Below, piece by piece: positions 46,508 through 58,945 of a stretch of DNA of 64,000 bases. The DNA is from Peromyscus leucopus. Taxonomy: Eukaryota; Chordata; Mammalia; Rodentia; Cricetidae. Numbering within the stretch: the stretch's first letter is position 1; each line of letters opens with the position of its first letter. Under the pieces are notes generated by a model. That model saw only the letters and a program-made list of their open reading frames with translations. It ran no database searches and had not been told where the DNA came from. Both the position numbers and the translations under genes were made by a program. The DNA lies in the NCBI RefSeq assembly GCF_004664715.2, contig NC_051072.1, positions 41,225,142 to 41,289,141 of the forward strand, read 5' to 3'.

Positions 46508-46612
46508 CCTATGATTCTGTGAACTCCTTGAGCTAGAGGCCAATGTTTTTATGCTTCAAATCCCCTTTAAGCATTTAGCACAGTGTCTAATACACAATCG
46601 GAGCTGAATAGA
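46508..46612 (+). mobile_element. L2/MIR 3'-end fragment
   Basis: 'tctgtgaactccttgagcta', then 'aagcatttagcacagtgtct' and 'aatacacaatcggagctgaa' follow the L2 3' end (ctgtgagctccttgagggc, gcctagcacagtgcctggca, gtaggcgctcaataa). Confidence 0.65.
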
Positions 46613-46803
46613 GGTTGGAAAAATGGCTTGGGAGTTTAAGAATAGTCACTGAGGACCTGGGTTTGGGTTCAGCACCCATCTTGGGCAGCTCAGCCACATG
46701 TAACTGAGTTCCAGAGGATCTGATGTCCTCTTCTCTGTAGGCACTGCATACATGTGGTGTACAAACATATACTCAGACATATACATAGAATAAAATAAAA
46801 TTG
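46613..46803 (+). mobile_element. B3/B2-type SINE
   Basis: 'ggttggaaaaatggcttggg', 'gtcactgaggacctgggttt', 'ctgagttccagaggatctga' and an 'aataaaataaaatt' tail follow B3. It sits directly against the L2 fragment. Confidence 0.82.
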
Positions 46804-48518
46804 GAAAGGAAGTTAAATGTATGTTTGTGAATGGACAATGCATGAATGACCTGGAAATTGCAGGTAATAAACCAAAACAGAGTTTCCAGATTCCACTGGC
46901 TTTTTCCACACCTGTTCCTAAAAGCATCCTCATTTTGTTCTACAGATTGCTCAGGACTTCTTATTTGTTTATAATGGTTTATTTCTTCTATTTTTTTCCA
47001 CGTCCTTTTTGGCTAGGTGTGGCTGTGTACCTAGCTTCACTGCATGGGCAGAGTACTTCCAGGTCTGGATGTCAGAAGTTCCATTCTCCAGGTTTCCTTT
47101 TCTCGTGGCCAGGGGAATGCCCAGGTGACCTTGGAAGCAAGGGCTGACAGCATCTCAGGTTCTGCCAACCTGCATCCTTAAATGACCGCAAGAAGCAAGT
47201 CTCTACCCACATCCTATCAACAACCAACTGAGCCCGTGCCAAGAATGGCTGGAAGAAGGAGAAAAGAACTTCCTTTGTGTCACGTCACTCCAACTGGGGC
47301 ATTGATTTGTTTGTTATGAGTCACATTGCCCTGAAATGAGAGCAAATAGGACGTTCTAAGTCCCAACTAGGTTCTGAGTGTTGTGACAGCTACAGATGGA
47401 GAAGAAAGAATACTATTCTAAAATGCCTTCCTATTGTCTTTGGCTTTCTATGCTTTGGGGAAAAGGTCATTCATGGTCTGAGGTCACTGGGCAAGTGTGT
47501 GGCAGGATGTGGTGAGAAGGTTAGATTCTATTCCTGGATCTGCCCCCCACTGGCTTTGGGTATTCCGCCAAGGTAATTATAGCATGGATGCTCAAACAAT
47601 CCACCTACAGGGAAAAATATGTAAAAGCTAAAACCAGCCCAGCAGAAATGCAGGTGATACTGGTTTCTGCACAGTGATGCTATTCTGGTTGGGCTCCTGC
47701 ATGCTTCAGAAATCTCTATGCATGATGCCTTCCAGTCTTCTGAGTACGACTTACCGATTCCAAGCCTGGCCAGCCGGAGGAGCATTGTGACCTTCCTTTG
47801 ATGCAGGCAGGCTTCAGATGCACCAACCAAAATGCCTCTGTTCTTGTCTGTGTCGACTTTCCCAGCCATAGAATGAATACGAAACTTACTTAGCCACAAA
47901 ACGAGCAAATTTTTAAAGCTCCAAAAGGTGTAGTGCATTGCTAGAACTTGCCACTCATTGTTCACAGCTACGCACTAGAAACCGGGCCTTCTCCAGTCAA
48001 TGCCCACAACTGCACACTTTCCTTATCTATGTGCCCCATCTTATCTATAGCTCCTCAGCAGGCAGCTTGAAGACCACTGCCCAGTCAGAGGGGGAATAGT
48101 TTCTACATATAGGCAGACTTACCTATGTTGCCATCTGTGGGGGAAGAGTCACAGCTACTGTTCTTGGGATCCAAGTTTTCTCAGAGCCATAGATTGCTCA
48201 CTCTCCATGTCTAACATGAGTGCTTTCTCTACCCTTCCCATCAACACCTGTGACCATGAGAAGCTCCTTTGGTTGCCCATGATTTGGCTCTTGTCCTTGA
48301 CATTCTGCCACCGCTGATGTTTAAGCCCCCAGTAGGCATCCTAACTACTTTGAGAATGTCTTACCTACAAGTGTAGGCATGTGGGGTTCATGCTTGGAGG
48401 TTCCAACTCAGCAGCTGTAAGATGGAGACCAAGAGTCTGTAATTTCAATTGGGACTTCATGTTAATCTGACACTGGCAGGTCTGAGATGCCACAACTGGG
48501 AGTGACCTCTCCCCACAT
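46804..48518. other. No feature recognised
   Basis: About 1.7 kb of unique-looking sequence. The 145-residue minus-strand frame at 47528-47965 has no domain I recognise and no flanking exon or promoter signal. Confidence 0.42.
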
Positions 48519-48525
48519 GTGTGAG

Positions 48526-48529
<4 letters not shown>

Positions 48530-48574
<45 letters not shown>

Positions 48575-48719
48575 TTTTTGAGACAGGGTTTCTCTGTGTA
48601 GCTTTGCGCCTTTCCTGGAGCTCACTTGGTAGCCCAGGCTGGCCTCGAACTCACAGAGATCCGCCTGGCTCTGCCTCCCGAGTGCTGGGATTAAAGGCAT
48701 GCGCCACCAACGCCCGGCG
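48530..48719 (-). mobile_element. Young B1 SINE with long poly-A tail, antisense
   Basis: A 44-T run, then 'tttttgagacagggtttctc', 'gtagctttgcgcctttcctg', 'ccaggctggcctcgaactca' and 'gctgggattaaaggcatgcg' ending at the B1 5' end (cgcccggc). Perfect 11-bp repeats gtgtgagtgat flank it at 48519-48529 and 48720-48730. The near-consensus body, retained CpGs and long tail make it the youngest insertion seen here. The 'gctttgcgcc' segment points to a cricetid-type B1. Confidence 0.95.
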
Positions 48720-48730
48720 GTGTGAGTGAT

Positions 48731-50164
48731 CTTTCTGCACCACAGAAGGCTCATAATACACTCTTTAAACATGTCTTTAATATCTTCCCATTTCTGTGAA
48801 GATTAGGTTCCAACATCATAGGTGGCAGATTAGGGCTCATCAGAAACCGGCCTGCATTTACGTTACAGCATAGGCTTACCCCGTGAAACCTCCACTTTCA
48901 TATTCTTGATTTCAGTCGTTCTGAGGATGGAGGGAGGGATTGTTTGTGTCTGCCATGTTTTCCATTACTGACTTGTGAATATTCTTTGGCCTGAAACCAT
49001 TTGCTTTGCCTCAGAGCTTTTATTCAGTCAGCTAGCTTATAGTGAGCTGAGACCGTGTTTCCTTTGGGAAGTCGGGTCACACTTTTCCTGAGAAAGTGTC
49101 CTCCTCTTGGTGTTGAGAGCTTTCCTGAGTGCCTCCACTGAGGGCACTTTACCCATGATTTGCTCATTCTTATCCTGTGGGTGTTCCCACCATAGCTAGA
49201 GCCCCTATTGGCCGGGTTTACATACCTGTCTCCAAGCCTCCAGGGAACTGGGTTAGGGATGAGGACCATGGATTGTGGGCAGTTTGGGCCTGGAAAAGCC
49301 ACTGCCCAATGTTCTGGTCAATAAGAAGAGCCAAGCATCATTGGCAAGCAGGGAACTGTTTCTGACCCTGTCAGAATAGACATCCGAAGAAGAGATAAAA
49401 TATTCCCTTTGGTATTGACCCATCACCACCAAATATCCTTGACTAAACAGAACAATGTTCTAAAGTGTCCTGCACTGATACTTCACATCATGAGCAGAAC
49501 TGTACTCAGGATGTCAGAGTAGCAGGGAAGAGGAGATGGCCACTAGGCTAGCCTAGCCTGTTCTGAGAAATGATGCAGGGGTGTGTGTCCGTAGGTCACT
49601 ATGTAGTTGGACTCTTTGTTATAGACTGCAGCCTTCTCCTTAACTAGTATGGATGGTGTTATGCCCCTAAGCAAGCTTGTCAGGAGGAGAGGCAATGAGT
49701 TCTCCATCTCTTGTCCTAACTGAAAGGGCAGCTCTGTGGAGACAGGAGGCAGGACAAGCTGAGCCCTGACACTTGGTGCACACACCTTTGGGCCTGCAGG
49801 GTTAACCCTTAAAGCCACAGCTCCTCTTCTTAGAGCCTCTGAGAAAACAAAGAGTCAAAACAAGGGGAAGGGAGAGGAAAGGATGCTGGGAGCCAGATGC
49901 ATTTCCTCCCTTTGAGGATGTGGAATTTGGGTGCCCACCATCAAATAACACCAGAGAAAGGAATGTGGAAGGGGCCATGCTTGCTTTTGAGCTCTCTGAA
50001 TAAGTCTAGGGAGAGGCAGTGGCTCCCCTTTGCAGGCTTGGGTTACATTCTCACAGACAACCACTGCTGGCTGCATGCGTTTGTCTCCAACAGCTCTTCC
50101 CCCTCCAGCACACGGCAGACCTTCCCGTTCCCTGGCATCCCAAGAGCCTGCGAAGAAGACATCC
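48731..50164. other. No feature recognised
   Basis: Unique-looking sequence. Overlapping frames on both strands (for example 49024-49365, 49543-49818 and 49855-50175) have no domain resemblance. Confidence 0.42.
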
Positions 50165-50245
50165 ACCCATCCCATTCTCTAAATGGGAAAACAGAGGCTC
50201 GGGGGCCCAGTGATTTATTTAAAGTGCAGCATAAGCAAGCAAAGA
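50165..50245 (-). mobile_element. MIR SINE fragment, antisense
   Basis: 'cccattctctaaatgggaaa' and 'acagaggctcgggggcccag' followed by 'tgatttatttaaagtgcagc' resemble the reverse complement of the MIR core (tgcctcagtttcctcatctgt). Confidence 0.55.
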
Positions 50246-50632
50246 AGCCAGCAGGAGATAAGAGTTTGCCTAACTCCCCAGTCAATTTTCAGCTCCCCAG
50301 ATAACACAGAGCCTAAATAAACCTACATCAACACCATATGGTACCAGCAAAGCAGGCGGATGTTGGGCACTTGTACTAAAATGGGCTATAAAGGAAAGAT
50401 AGTGTGTACGTGTGAGTAATCAGAGAACAAGCTACCCTTTTGATAATGGTCTTCGTTTTAGTCCACTAACCCAGGACGACATAATCTTTGAGGGACTGGA
50501 TGGTTTTAAATCTCATGTCCAGACCTTAAAAACACAAATTACAAGAAAAATTCGTTTTGAGCACCTGATAAATGACAATTAAGAATCCTTAGAAATCTGG
50601 CTTATTAAGCATTCTTCTTAGTTAAAAATCTT

Positions 50633-50635
<3 letters not shown>
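50246..50635. other. No feature recognised
   Basis: Unique-looking sequence up to the T run. Confidence 0.42.

Positions 50636-50683
<48 letters not shown>
50636..50683. repeat. 48-T run
   Basis: Uninterrupted T homopolymer, the longest in the window. No antisense SINE or processed transcript is recognisable on its downstream side. Confidence 0.97.
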
Positions 50684-50686
<3 letters not shown>

Positions 50687-52029
50687 GGCTTTTTAGGAAT
50701 TTTGAGCTGAAAACACATTCTGTGTTCTTTGGGGCTAAGCTGTTTCAGAATTTTCCTCCAATCCAGTATGAAACTCAGATTTAGTCAAACTACACTGCAG
50801 ACCTGTGAACATATAACAGCTACAGACTGATGGGATGAACAGTCCCTGCACACAGCAATGCATCCCACTAGGCTGCCAGACGGGGCAAATACAATTTGTC
50901 TATAGAATTAGGCTTCGCAGTCAGAGTCCCTGCTTTGGGTGTGCGATATCCTGTGGACTGCCAGCAGATTTCGTGTCCCCAAACAGATGGGCTTTCCCTG
51001 TATGGGCCACTCTTACGTTTTCTAGGCAAACCACAGCTGTGCTAATGTCCCTTTGTGCAAAGAATTGTTTAAGTTGCAACCACTTTCTTTTACCTGATGT
51101 GTGTCCAGAGTGTTGAGCAGGGGACAATGGCCATGCAGCAACATCTGCAGGAATAGAAGGCTCCTTCCTTTGTGATTTTCAGCAGGAGCTGTGACAAGCA
51201 GGAAAAGCTTTTTTGACTCTCAGTGAGAATCCTTAATAGGGAACAACCAACCAACTCCAGTTGGTGAAGCAGGAAAAGGAATTGGTCATGAATTTTTGGT
51301 AGCCCAGAAAATGTCTAGATGGCCACAGAATCAAGCTAGGGGTGGTGGAGATAGGAACAGTCTTCTGGGTGCATCATTGGGGTGATCTATGAAGCAGATG
51401 TCATCATTCCCCGCCCCCCAGCCAAATGGCATGAATCTCTGGCTCGGATGCCTCAGATAACTTCATGAGTTTCTGCCTCCCTGGCCAAACTACCTTCTTC
51501 GTGTAGCACCTTCAAAATGAAATGTCACGTGACACTTCTGGCTCATCTCCAGCTGAGGAGAAGCAAGTTTCCAACCTCTGCCTTGAGCAGTTGAAGGTTC
51601 TTTCAAACGCTGAAAAGGGATGTGGTGACCCACAGTGTAAAGTACACCCACAGCATCTATCTACCTTTTAGCCACCCCGTCTTCCTCTCGGCTTCTTCTA
51701 AACAAGTTCCGAACAACACTTATATACAAGAACAAAGAAATAAGAGGAAGTAGAAAAAGGAAGGGGATGAGGAAAAGCTGACACAGCCATGTATGGCAGG
51801 GAGTACAAATGAGTAGCTATGATATCATTTCTGCAAGCAATCATATGGCCGTGGGCAGATTTTATGACCTCCTTCCTCATAATTATGCCGTGCTTGAAAA
51901 AATAACAACAAAACCTCTTTAAAAACTAGCAGGTGGAGGCCCTTTAGCTGATGAAGAGACTCTTTCAGCCTTCATTTGGGGGTGGGGGAATGCCTCTTGG
52001 TGATCCTTCTAACATATGCTTGCTCTAGT
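50684..52029. other. No feature recognised
   Basis: Unique-looking sequence with no repeat end or coding signal recognised. Confidence 0.42.
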
Positions 52030-52174
52030 CTTCTACCCCTAGACATGGCGATGTGTGGAGGTACCCAGAGGATCCCTGGGGTTCCAGAAACAGTCTCATG
52101 CAGAGTTGTATACTCATTGTAGAGAATGGCATAACTCTCTATTTTGCTGTGTCAGTAAGAACCAATTCCCTAGG
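52030..52174 (+). repeat. Diverged duplicate segment, copy 1
   Basis: Shares the order 'agacatggcgatgtgtgg', 'ggttccagaaaca', 'cagagttgtata', 'aactctctattttgctgtgt' and 'aaccaattccc' with copy 2 at 53168-53300 in the same orientation. Similarity is partial with several indels, so it is either two copies of an unnamed old repeat or a local duplication about 1.1 kb apart. Confidence 0.6.
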
Positions 52175-53167
52175 CAACAGTGCAAACCTATTTTGGTGCC
52201 TGAATTTGCAGGGGCAAGAGGAGTCCTAACTAGCCCCTCTTTAGGAGGAGTCTCATTTTCCAATTCAATGGCAACTTTTCCTTTCTCAGTAGAGCAATTC
52301 TTCCCCTGGGCCTTAGATCCTTTCAGTTGGAGGATCCCAGGGTCTTAGGGATTGAAAGGAGAACTTCCGCAGTAGGGTTGTTAGATTTTCTGTACCTTTC
52401 CAGCTTCTATCTTTCAATTCTGAGTCCATGCGTTTTATGGTATAAAAGATCAAAGAGCACCAGGAATGCATTATGCGTCTGAGGATGTGCCATATGCTAC
52501 ACAGACTGCCCCAAGCTTCTAACACACTATTATCCAGCCAACACTATTGGCTGAGAGATCAATGGGCATTCCACCATTCTGCAAGTCTAGTTACTCATTG
52601 GTGATAGGCCAGCTGTTTAGAACCACTGAAAACTCAGGGTTCTTTGAATCACTGGAAGATTTTTATGTGTTCTTAAATTAAATTCTCAAGGCCCTTTCTT
52701 CTCCATTAAATATGCCCTAACTTTGACATGAAAGACTCGATGAGGCTATGATTTTCCATTAGCATTGTAATTTGGCTACTACATCAGGGCCAAATTTGAG
52801 CTTTGCCGCTGTACCTGAGAAGGATAGTTTAGCTTAGTACCAAGAAGTACCCCTTTTTATGATCATGTCCTGAATGTGGAAATTAAGCTCTTTGGTGCAA
52901 TTTGATGTATGCTTGAGGAATTAACATCATCCATATGCTTAAATTCCTTCTGTTACAACATCCCCAAGGCTCAGTCTCAGAGGATGCTAATCTCCTAGAA
53001 GAACAGTAAGTATTTGTCTCCTGGTGCCTGGCCTTTAAGACTATCTGAGGTTTTCACGAGAAAATCCATACTAGACACTCATTTCTTTATACAGTTAACA
53101 GCCTAAAATCACTCTTGAGATCAATGTATTGGTCAAAGGGTTCTCAGAGTCGCTATAGTTTTCTATT
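52175..53167. other. No feature recognised
   Basis: Sequence between the two duplicate segments, with no family recognised. Confidence 0.4.
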
Positions 53168-53300
53168 GAGTTCTACTTCAGACATAGCAATATGTGGATG
53201 TACCCAGGAACCCAGGAGCAACACTAGGTTCCAGAAACACTCTGTACAGAACAGTATAATGCTCTATGTTGCTATGTTAATAACAACCAGTCAGCCTGTA
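53168..53300 (+). repeat. Diverged duplicate segment, copy 2
   Basis: Corresponding landmarks are 'agacatagcaatatgtgg', 'ggttccagaaaca', 'acagaacagtataa', 'tgctctatgttgctatgtta' and 'aacaaccagtc'. Confidence 0.6.
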
Positions 53301-55814
53301 TGAGCTAAGATATACAGGTATATGATGTATTAATCATATTAATCAGTTCACAGAGAGCCAAAAAGTAGTTATAAAGTTTATAGAACCATAAACAATGTTC
53401 ACATAATGCCACAATCATGCTCTGGTAGAGAACCCCTACCCCATCCCATTACTGTTGTTAACACAGCATGTGGCTCATACTCAGCACAGAATACTTCCTG
53501 TAGGATATTGTCACTCTTCTGAAAGATGACTGCTTATCCGCTTCTCTCCACCACAGAGATCGTTTAGTATTCCTTTCTTTGCATCACATTTCAAAATCTC
53601 ATAAAGTGTGTTTGATTTTAGGTCCTGATAATATAATTGTGCCCTGGCTTGCAGAAGCTAGAAACAGAACAATGCCAGTGAGCACCTTCCATTTATGTGC
53701 TCAGCATCTATGTACCCTGTCCCTTTTTTTTTAGTTAAATATACTTAGTTTCCCTGGGGTGAGAAGGCGTCCTCCTCACAGCAGTCTACATGAGGTCATC
53801 TGTCCCTTTCTACCCTCAGCCACGGGTGAATACTCAGTGAATCACTGTCCAGCATATTCCTTCTCCCTGTTTTGTTTTTGTTGGGACAGTGGGTTGAGAA
53901 ACTCCCAGGTTTGAAGTCATCAGGCTTGAGCCTGAAGCTGCAGGAGACTGCTATGCAGAGAGAATAGCCTATGAGTAAAATCAATACAGAGAAAGGCAGG
54001 CCTAAAAGGGCTGGGTGTGGGCACCCTTGAGCCTCTGGATCCAATCCAGTCAACCCTAGGAATTTTAACTGCTGGGGCCACTGCCTGCTTTGGTTTGGTT
54101 TGGTTTTCACTCACATTACTTTGGTTACTTTTCTGTCCTCAGTGTAGATGTGTGACCCAAAACATTTAAGGAGACCTCGGGCCTGAAGGGCGGCTGTTAT
54201 GGAGATCTGGGGGTGGGGGTGGGGGTGGGAGGACTGTTTGACTCTGAGATGCAGACAGAGGAGGATGGTCTTGGAGGTCTCTTCGTCCCATCGCCTCCAT
54301 GTGAACTTGGGGGTTCCTGCAACAGGCTGTCAGAAAACAAGCAGGAAGTAAGTCACTCTCACAGGTGTACCAGCATGGTTAACACTCTGCACAAAAGGTC
54401 AGCCTGCTGCTTTATTGAAGTAATAGAAGGAAATGAGGATGTTTCACATCCAGGTCCAGAGACTAATCTGAAGAAACCCCCCTCAATTCCTTGGAATTTA
54501 AACCACAAAAGAATAATAAATGATAAGAATTAATTCTTTTTTCCCCCTCAAAACTAAGGCACAGTTCTTTTCTTCTAAAAACCAAGAAGGCGGAGAAGCC
54601 AATCTGTCCAATTCCATGGACATCTCAGAACAAAGCATTACACAAAAGCCAATGCTCACATCCTGTGTAAGACACATATCTTGTCACATTGTGCACCACG
54701 TCGGAGCATAAAGATTTCTAACATGATGAAGAAATGTCTCTAGCAGCATAGCAAAATATAGTACTGATGAATGAGAGGAGCCGGGCAAAAAGAAGAGTGA
54801 AATCAGCCTCTCTGTTTGCATTTAGGTAAACATTCAGAGAATGCACACCGACCTTGAGCAACAGAAAACAGGTCAGCAGTCGCAGCAGGAACAAGGGCAG
54901 AGGGAAGGAAGTGTTGCGAGTGGACAGGACACTTTCGATAGTAATAGAGGTATTCGATGCTTGCCTAGACTTCACAGGTAGGTGTGCGTGTGTTTCCAAA
55001 CACATCCAATTGTACACTTTAAATATGTGAAGTTTATTGTATATACAATCTACCTCAAGAAAGCCTTAAAAAAGAAAAAGAATGTCGTACCAGACTAAGT
55101 AAATGAAGCACGAAATGAAAAGCAAATTGAGCTGGGAGGTGTATAAGAATTGAGAGGAAGCTGTAGCCACCCCTGGCAACCCCTTAAACCCAGAGAAGCT
55201 TCTCACAGAGTGAGACAATGCTCCACAGGGTAAGATATCTCAAGAGCCCCTCAGTTCCTCCTCTGCCGGTGTATAGTGGTACCTGAGATTATCACCAGGG
55301 TTATCACTCCTGCAGGGACCCTGGAGACAGGGGCATTTAAATTGAGTGTGTGCATCGGGTTAGCTCATTAGCTAAAGGCTTGCTAGATTTACACCACTGG
55401 CTTCCAACCTTCCCCTCAGGAACCCGAAATTATACCCCAGGGAGATTCTGGGACTCTAAGGTTCAGAGGTAGCTCATATTTTTAAAAGTGATGAGTCTTT
55501 CATGTCAATATAATTACTAAAACTCCCAAGTAGCTCTTAAGCCTCGGGCTGCACCTCCCCTTCCCCTAATTCCTCTGTTCCCAAGACCTCCGCGCTCCAA
55601 ACAATGGTCCAGCAGCCCTGAGAGCCGAGAGATGCTTTTGACTCCGCTGAATGTCGCCCACAGCCACACAGCTGGCTTTTCCTTTCCATTGCTTCTTTCC
55701 CCTTCCCCAATAATCCATATCCTTTATTCTACTCTGACTTTTCTGACTCCAGAACTAATGGCACTTAAATGACTCCTCTAACAGTCTTCGTGAATCCTTA
55801 GAAATGCTACTTTC
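53301..55814. other. No gene recognised; one G-rich stretch
   Basis: About 2.5 kb of unique-looking sequence. A (GGGGGT)n stretch lies at 54209-54228. Frames at 53796-54110, 54213-54533 and 54718-55017 have no domain resemblance. Confidence 0.42.
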
Positions 55815-55922
55815 CATCTGGGTATTGTGGTTCATGCCAGCACTCAGGAGGTGGAGGCAGAAGGATGGAGTTCAAGGCTTCGGCTTCAGGTTTGTAGCCA
55901 GGCTGAACTACATGAAACCCTT

Positions 55923-55926
<4 letters not shown>
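55815..55926 (+). mobile_element. B1-family SINE
   Basis: 'catctgggtattgtggttca', 'gccagcactcaggaggtgga', 'ggcagaaggatggagttcaa' and 'gaaacccttcctcagagag' follow B1. The tail passes directly into the GA repeat. Confidence 0.82.

Positions 55927-55980
<54 letters not shown>
55927..55980. repeat. (GA)27 microsatellite
   Basis: 54 bases of uninterrupted AG at the end of the B1. Confidence 0.98.
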
Positions 55981-55983
<3 letters not shown>

Positions 55984-56399
55984 TTTCATTTTGACCTTAA
56001 ATTGCAAACCACTAAGATGACTAACACTGCAAAGTGATTACTTATTTGAACCCATGTATATTAAGCTGAGACATCAGCCTGTGGGAACACACGTAGGACT
56101 GGTAAATACAGGGTATGGAAAAGGCATGCTAGGAAGAAGGGTCCCGGGTCCCGGTGAAGCTGTGATTGATGGAGCGTGGAGTGTTGGAGGACATATGGGG
56201 ACATGGCCCACCCCCTAGAACTGCCACTTCTCTTGTTCTCTATCTCAGGGGCTCTGAAATGTGGCATTCAGGCTGGGTAGCCTCCTTCTGTGCGAACCAT
56301 CCCCCTGGGAGTCTAGAATTCACACATGTCTTGTTTCCACACAGAAGAAGCAATTCAAATTTAAGTTGGGCTTTTAACTTAACAATTCAGTAATCTGTG

Positions 56400-56800
56400 C
56401 ATCTCGAAGGAGGACAAAGTGGAGGCCGCCGCTCTGCTCTTTGTGTCTATATTCTCACACATTCACACGCACAAGCCTCATTTGTGGAGATGTCTTTGAA
56501 ATGTATTCACTGAAGATAATTATAGAGGTCTAACACTTCTGCTCTTCAATTAATGCTATAAAATTAATGGTCCTTCATTTTTACATCCTATGCAAATGAT
56601 GGTGTCATCTCCAACTGTAAGCCTCTCTGCTCACACGCTGAATATGATTAGTGTCCCTTTAAGCTGAATTAGAGCATGTGACCTTCTGGGGTATGTCAGG
56701 AGTAAAACCTCTGTGTGCTTGTTTCCAAGGTTTTTCATTATGAAATGTTCTTAAAAAGCAGAATTTCAGAGTTGACACCAAAACAGGTTTCAGTGACTGA
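56400..56800. promoter_or_regulatory. Candidate conserved non-coding element H
   Basis: Repeat-free segment with 'gaagataattatagaggtct' near 56512, 'ttcaattaatgctataaaat' at 56546-56565 followed by 'taatgg', and an octamer-like 'atgcaaat' at 56590. Several ATTA cores fall within 120 bp. The function is inferred from composition only. Confidence 0.35.
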
Positions 56801-57461
56801 TGTTTTGAGGTTGTGGCCTTAGGAGAGGACAGACAAGGCTGGAGGACAGCTCATAAATCTACTATTTTCACCTGAGATGTAGGATGTACCATCCTTCACA
56901 GTATGCGCATTTCCAAACAAAGGACAGACAGATTCTGTAAGATAATGAGGCAGCTACATTGGAAATGCAGAGCGATTCAAATAGTGTAGCCATTAGAATA
57001 CCCTTTGCAAACAGACCCAGGGGATCCCTGGTCAGACAGTAGATGTATTTTCTCGACAGGAAGTTCTGATAGCGAAAAATGGCCAACACTGTGACTTAGA
57101 AAGGAGGAAATTCAGGTGTTATCATTCTTTTATTTCAAGGACTCGAGTCAGGAGCTCGTGACTGTGCTTCCCATGAGCATGTAGGCATCTTGCAGGCATC
57201 ATGTGTGCACATCCATTCCACGAGATGCATTTCTCTGTGTTAGGAAGTTTGGATGAGTTGAAAAAAACTACAGCGCTCAAGTGCACTCCCACTCACAGTC
57301 AATATTCTCACTCACATGGAGAGCTTTCCCCAGGTGATGGGATAGCAGCTGGTGTTTGAGTCCTCGGGAGAAGTACATGGTTAAGTTTCAAATGACGAGA
57401 AGCCCCGGAAAGCGGCAGACGGACACGGAGACAGGGAAACATCAAGAACCCTGACCAGAGT
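56801..57461. other. No feature recognised
   Basis: Unique-looking sequence. A C/T-poor stretch near 57380-57440 keeps some CpGs but has no recognisable motif arrangement. Confidence 0.4.
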
Positions 57462-57790
57462 AGGGAAGAGCGTTCCCTCAGTAAACAGCTTGCCACACAA
57501 GCATGAGGGCCTGCGTTCCATGCCCGGGATCCACAGAAAAAGCTGAGCTCAGCGGTGCAGCCATGTGCCTGTAATCCCAGCACTGGGGAGATAGAGAGAG
57601 GAAGATCCCGGTCTAGCCAGTCAGGAAGCCCCAGGTTCCGTGAGAGATCCTATCTCAAGAAAATAAAAATAAATAAAAATAAAATAAATACAGTAGAGAA
57701 GCAATTGAGGAAGATACCTGATGTCCAGCTCCTGCTCTTCACAGTTGCTTCCACACGTGAACATGTCCAAACCCATACAATACACACACA
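57462..57790 (+). mobile_element. B4 SINE
   Basis: 'tagggaagagcgttccctca', 'cacaagcatgagggcctgcg', 'catgtgcctgtaatcccagc', 'tgagagatcctatctcaaga' then an (A/T)AAATAA stretch, and the distal 'attgaggaagatacctgatg' and 'cttccacacgtgaacatgtc' follow B4. The A-rich stretch in the middle is expanded. Confidence 0.85.
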
Positions 57791-57813
57791 CACACACACA
57801 CACACAGAGAGAC

Positions 57814-57865
<52 letters not shown>
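57782..57865. repeat. (AC)n(GA)n compound microsatellite
   Basis: AC units, then GACAGAGA, then about 20 GA units, growing from the B4 tail. Confidence 0.96.
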
Positions 57866-57867
<2 letters not shown>

Positions 57868-58744
57868 TGTAAACATATCCTGCTCCAGGAGGGACACACG
57901 GGATTACAAGCAGATTCAAGACATGGGGCCAAAATTGAGTCTCACACTGATGAATTCTGCAGTTTCTGGCAGCCAGGATTATTTGTATTATTGAACATCT
58001 TTGTAAAGCCAAGTTCAAAGACAGCATTCCATTTAGCCTTTGTGCTCTGCTCAACTGGGTGAGACACAATTATTCAGAAATTTTTGCTTTGCTTTGCTTT
58101 GTTTTGTTTTCTGTTGTAAGTGAGAATTCCTTGGCCACAGGATTATGGATTAGAAGTTGAGAAAATTCAAATGCCCCAAAAAGGGCAGGTTTGCAGTGGA
58201 GGTGATGAGAACTGAATACAGGGAAAACTGGGGACTTCTATACTCAAGGTGTGTTCCATTTCACCCAAATTTAAAAGTCATGTAGAGTATGGGGCATCAT
58301 TTTTTTTTTTGATAGTGTTTTCTGAACAGTGGTAGATGGACCAGGCAAGCAGCATTCCCAGTGCCCTGCTCAGTCACAGAAGGCCATTTGGAGAGAGAGA
58401 GATGGAGCATACTGTGGGATGATGTAGGGTAGGCATGGGAGCTGGCCTGGAAGTAGGAGCTAATCAATGTCTACTTACAGGAAGGTGGAGAAGAGCTCAT
58501 TCGTCAAAACTCATCTGAAGGCAAGCCCTGAATATACTGGGATGGAGGAGGATTTTAGCAAGCCGTCCAAAGCAGGACGTGAGACCCAAGAATCTAGGCT
58601 AGAAATGCCATTACTAGTTGATCTGAAGAGAGGGAGTGAAGAGAGTGTGGTAAAGTGGGTTGGAGAACATGGGGGCCAGAGAGAGACCAGGAACAGGTAA
58701 GAGGTTGTGACCCATGGGGCAGCAGCCGTCAATTCCCTTTCTTG
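57866..58744. other. No feature recognised
   Basis: Unique-looking sequence with (TTTGC)n-like repetition at 58082-58112 and a short GAGA run at 58391. No gene recognised. Confidence 0.42.
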
Positions 58745-58945
58745 CTTACTATTATTTGTGTGCGTGAATGTGAGCCACACTCATGCCCATGCACACTCAT
58801 AGGACACTTGTTGTGAAGGTCTGAGGACAACCACGTTTTGGGAGACACCTCTCCTACTGCCATTTCTTTTGGGAATCGAACGCCGGTCCTCGGGTTTGTA
58901 CCGCAAGTATCTTTAATTCCATCAGCCATCTTGCTGGCTCTGCTC
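58745..58945 (-). mobile_element. B2/RSINE-type SINE, antisense
   Basis: 'gtgaaggtctgaggacaacc', 'ttttgggaatcgaacgccgg', 'tcctcgggtttgtaccgcaa' and 'catcagccatcttgctggct' are the reverse complement of a tRNA-type rodent SINE (gaactcaggtcctc, tgagccatctc). Confidence 0.72.
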
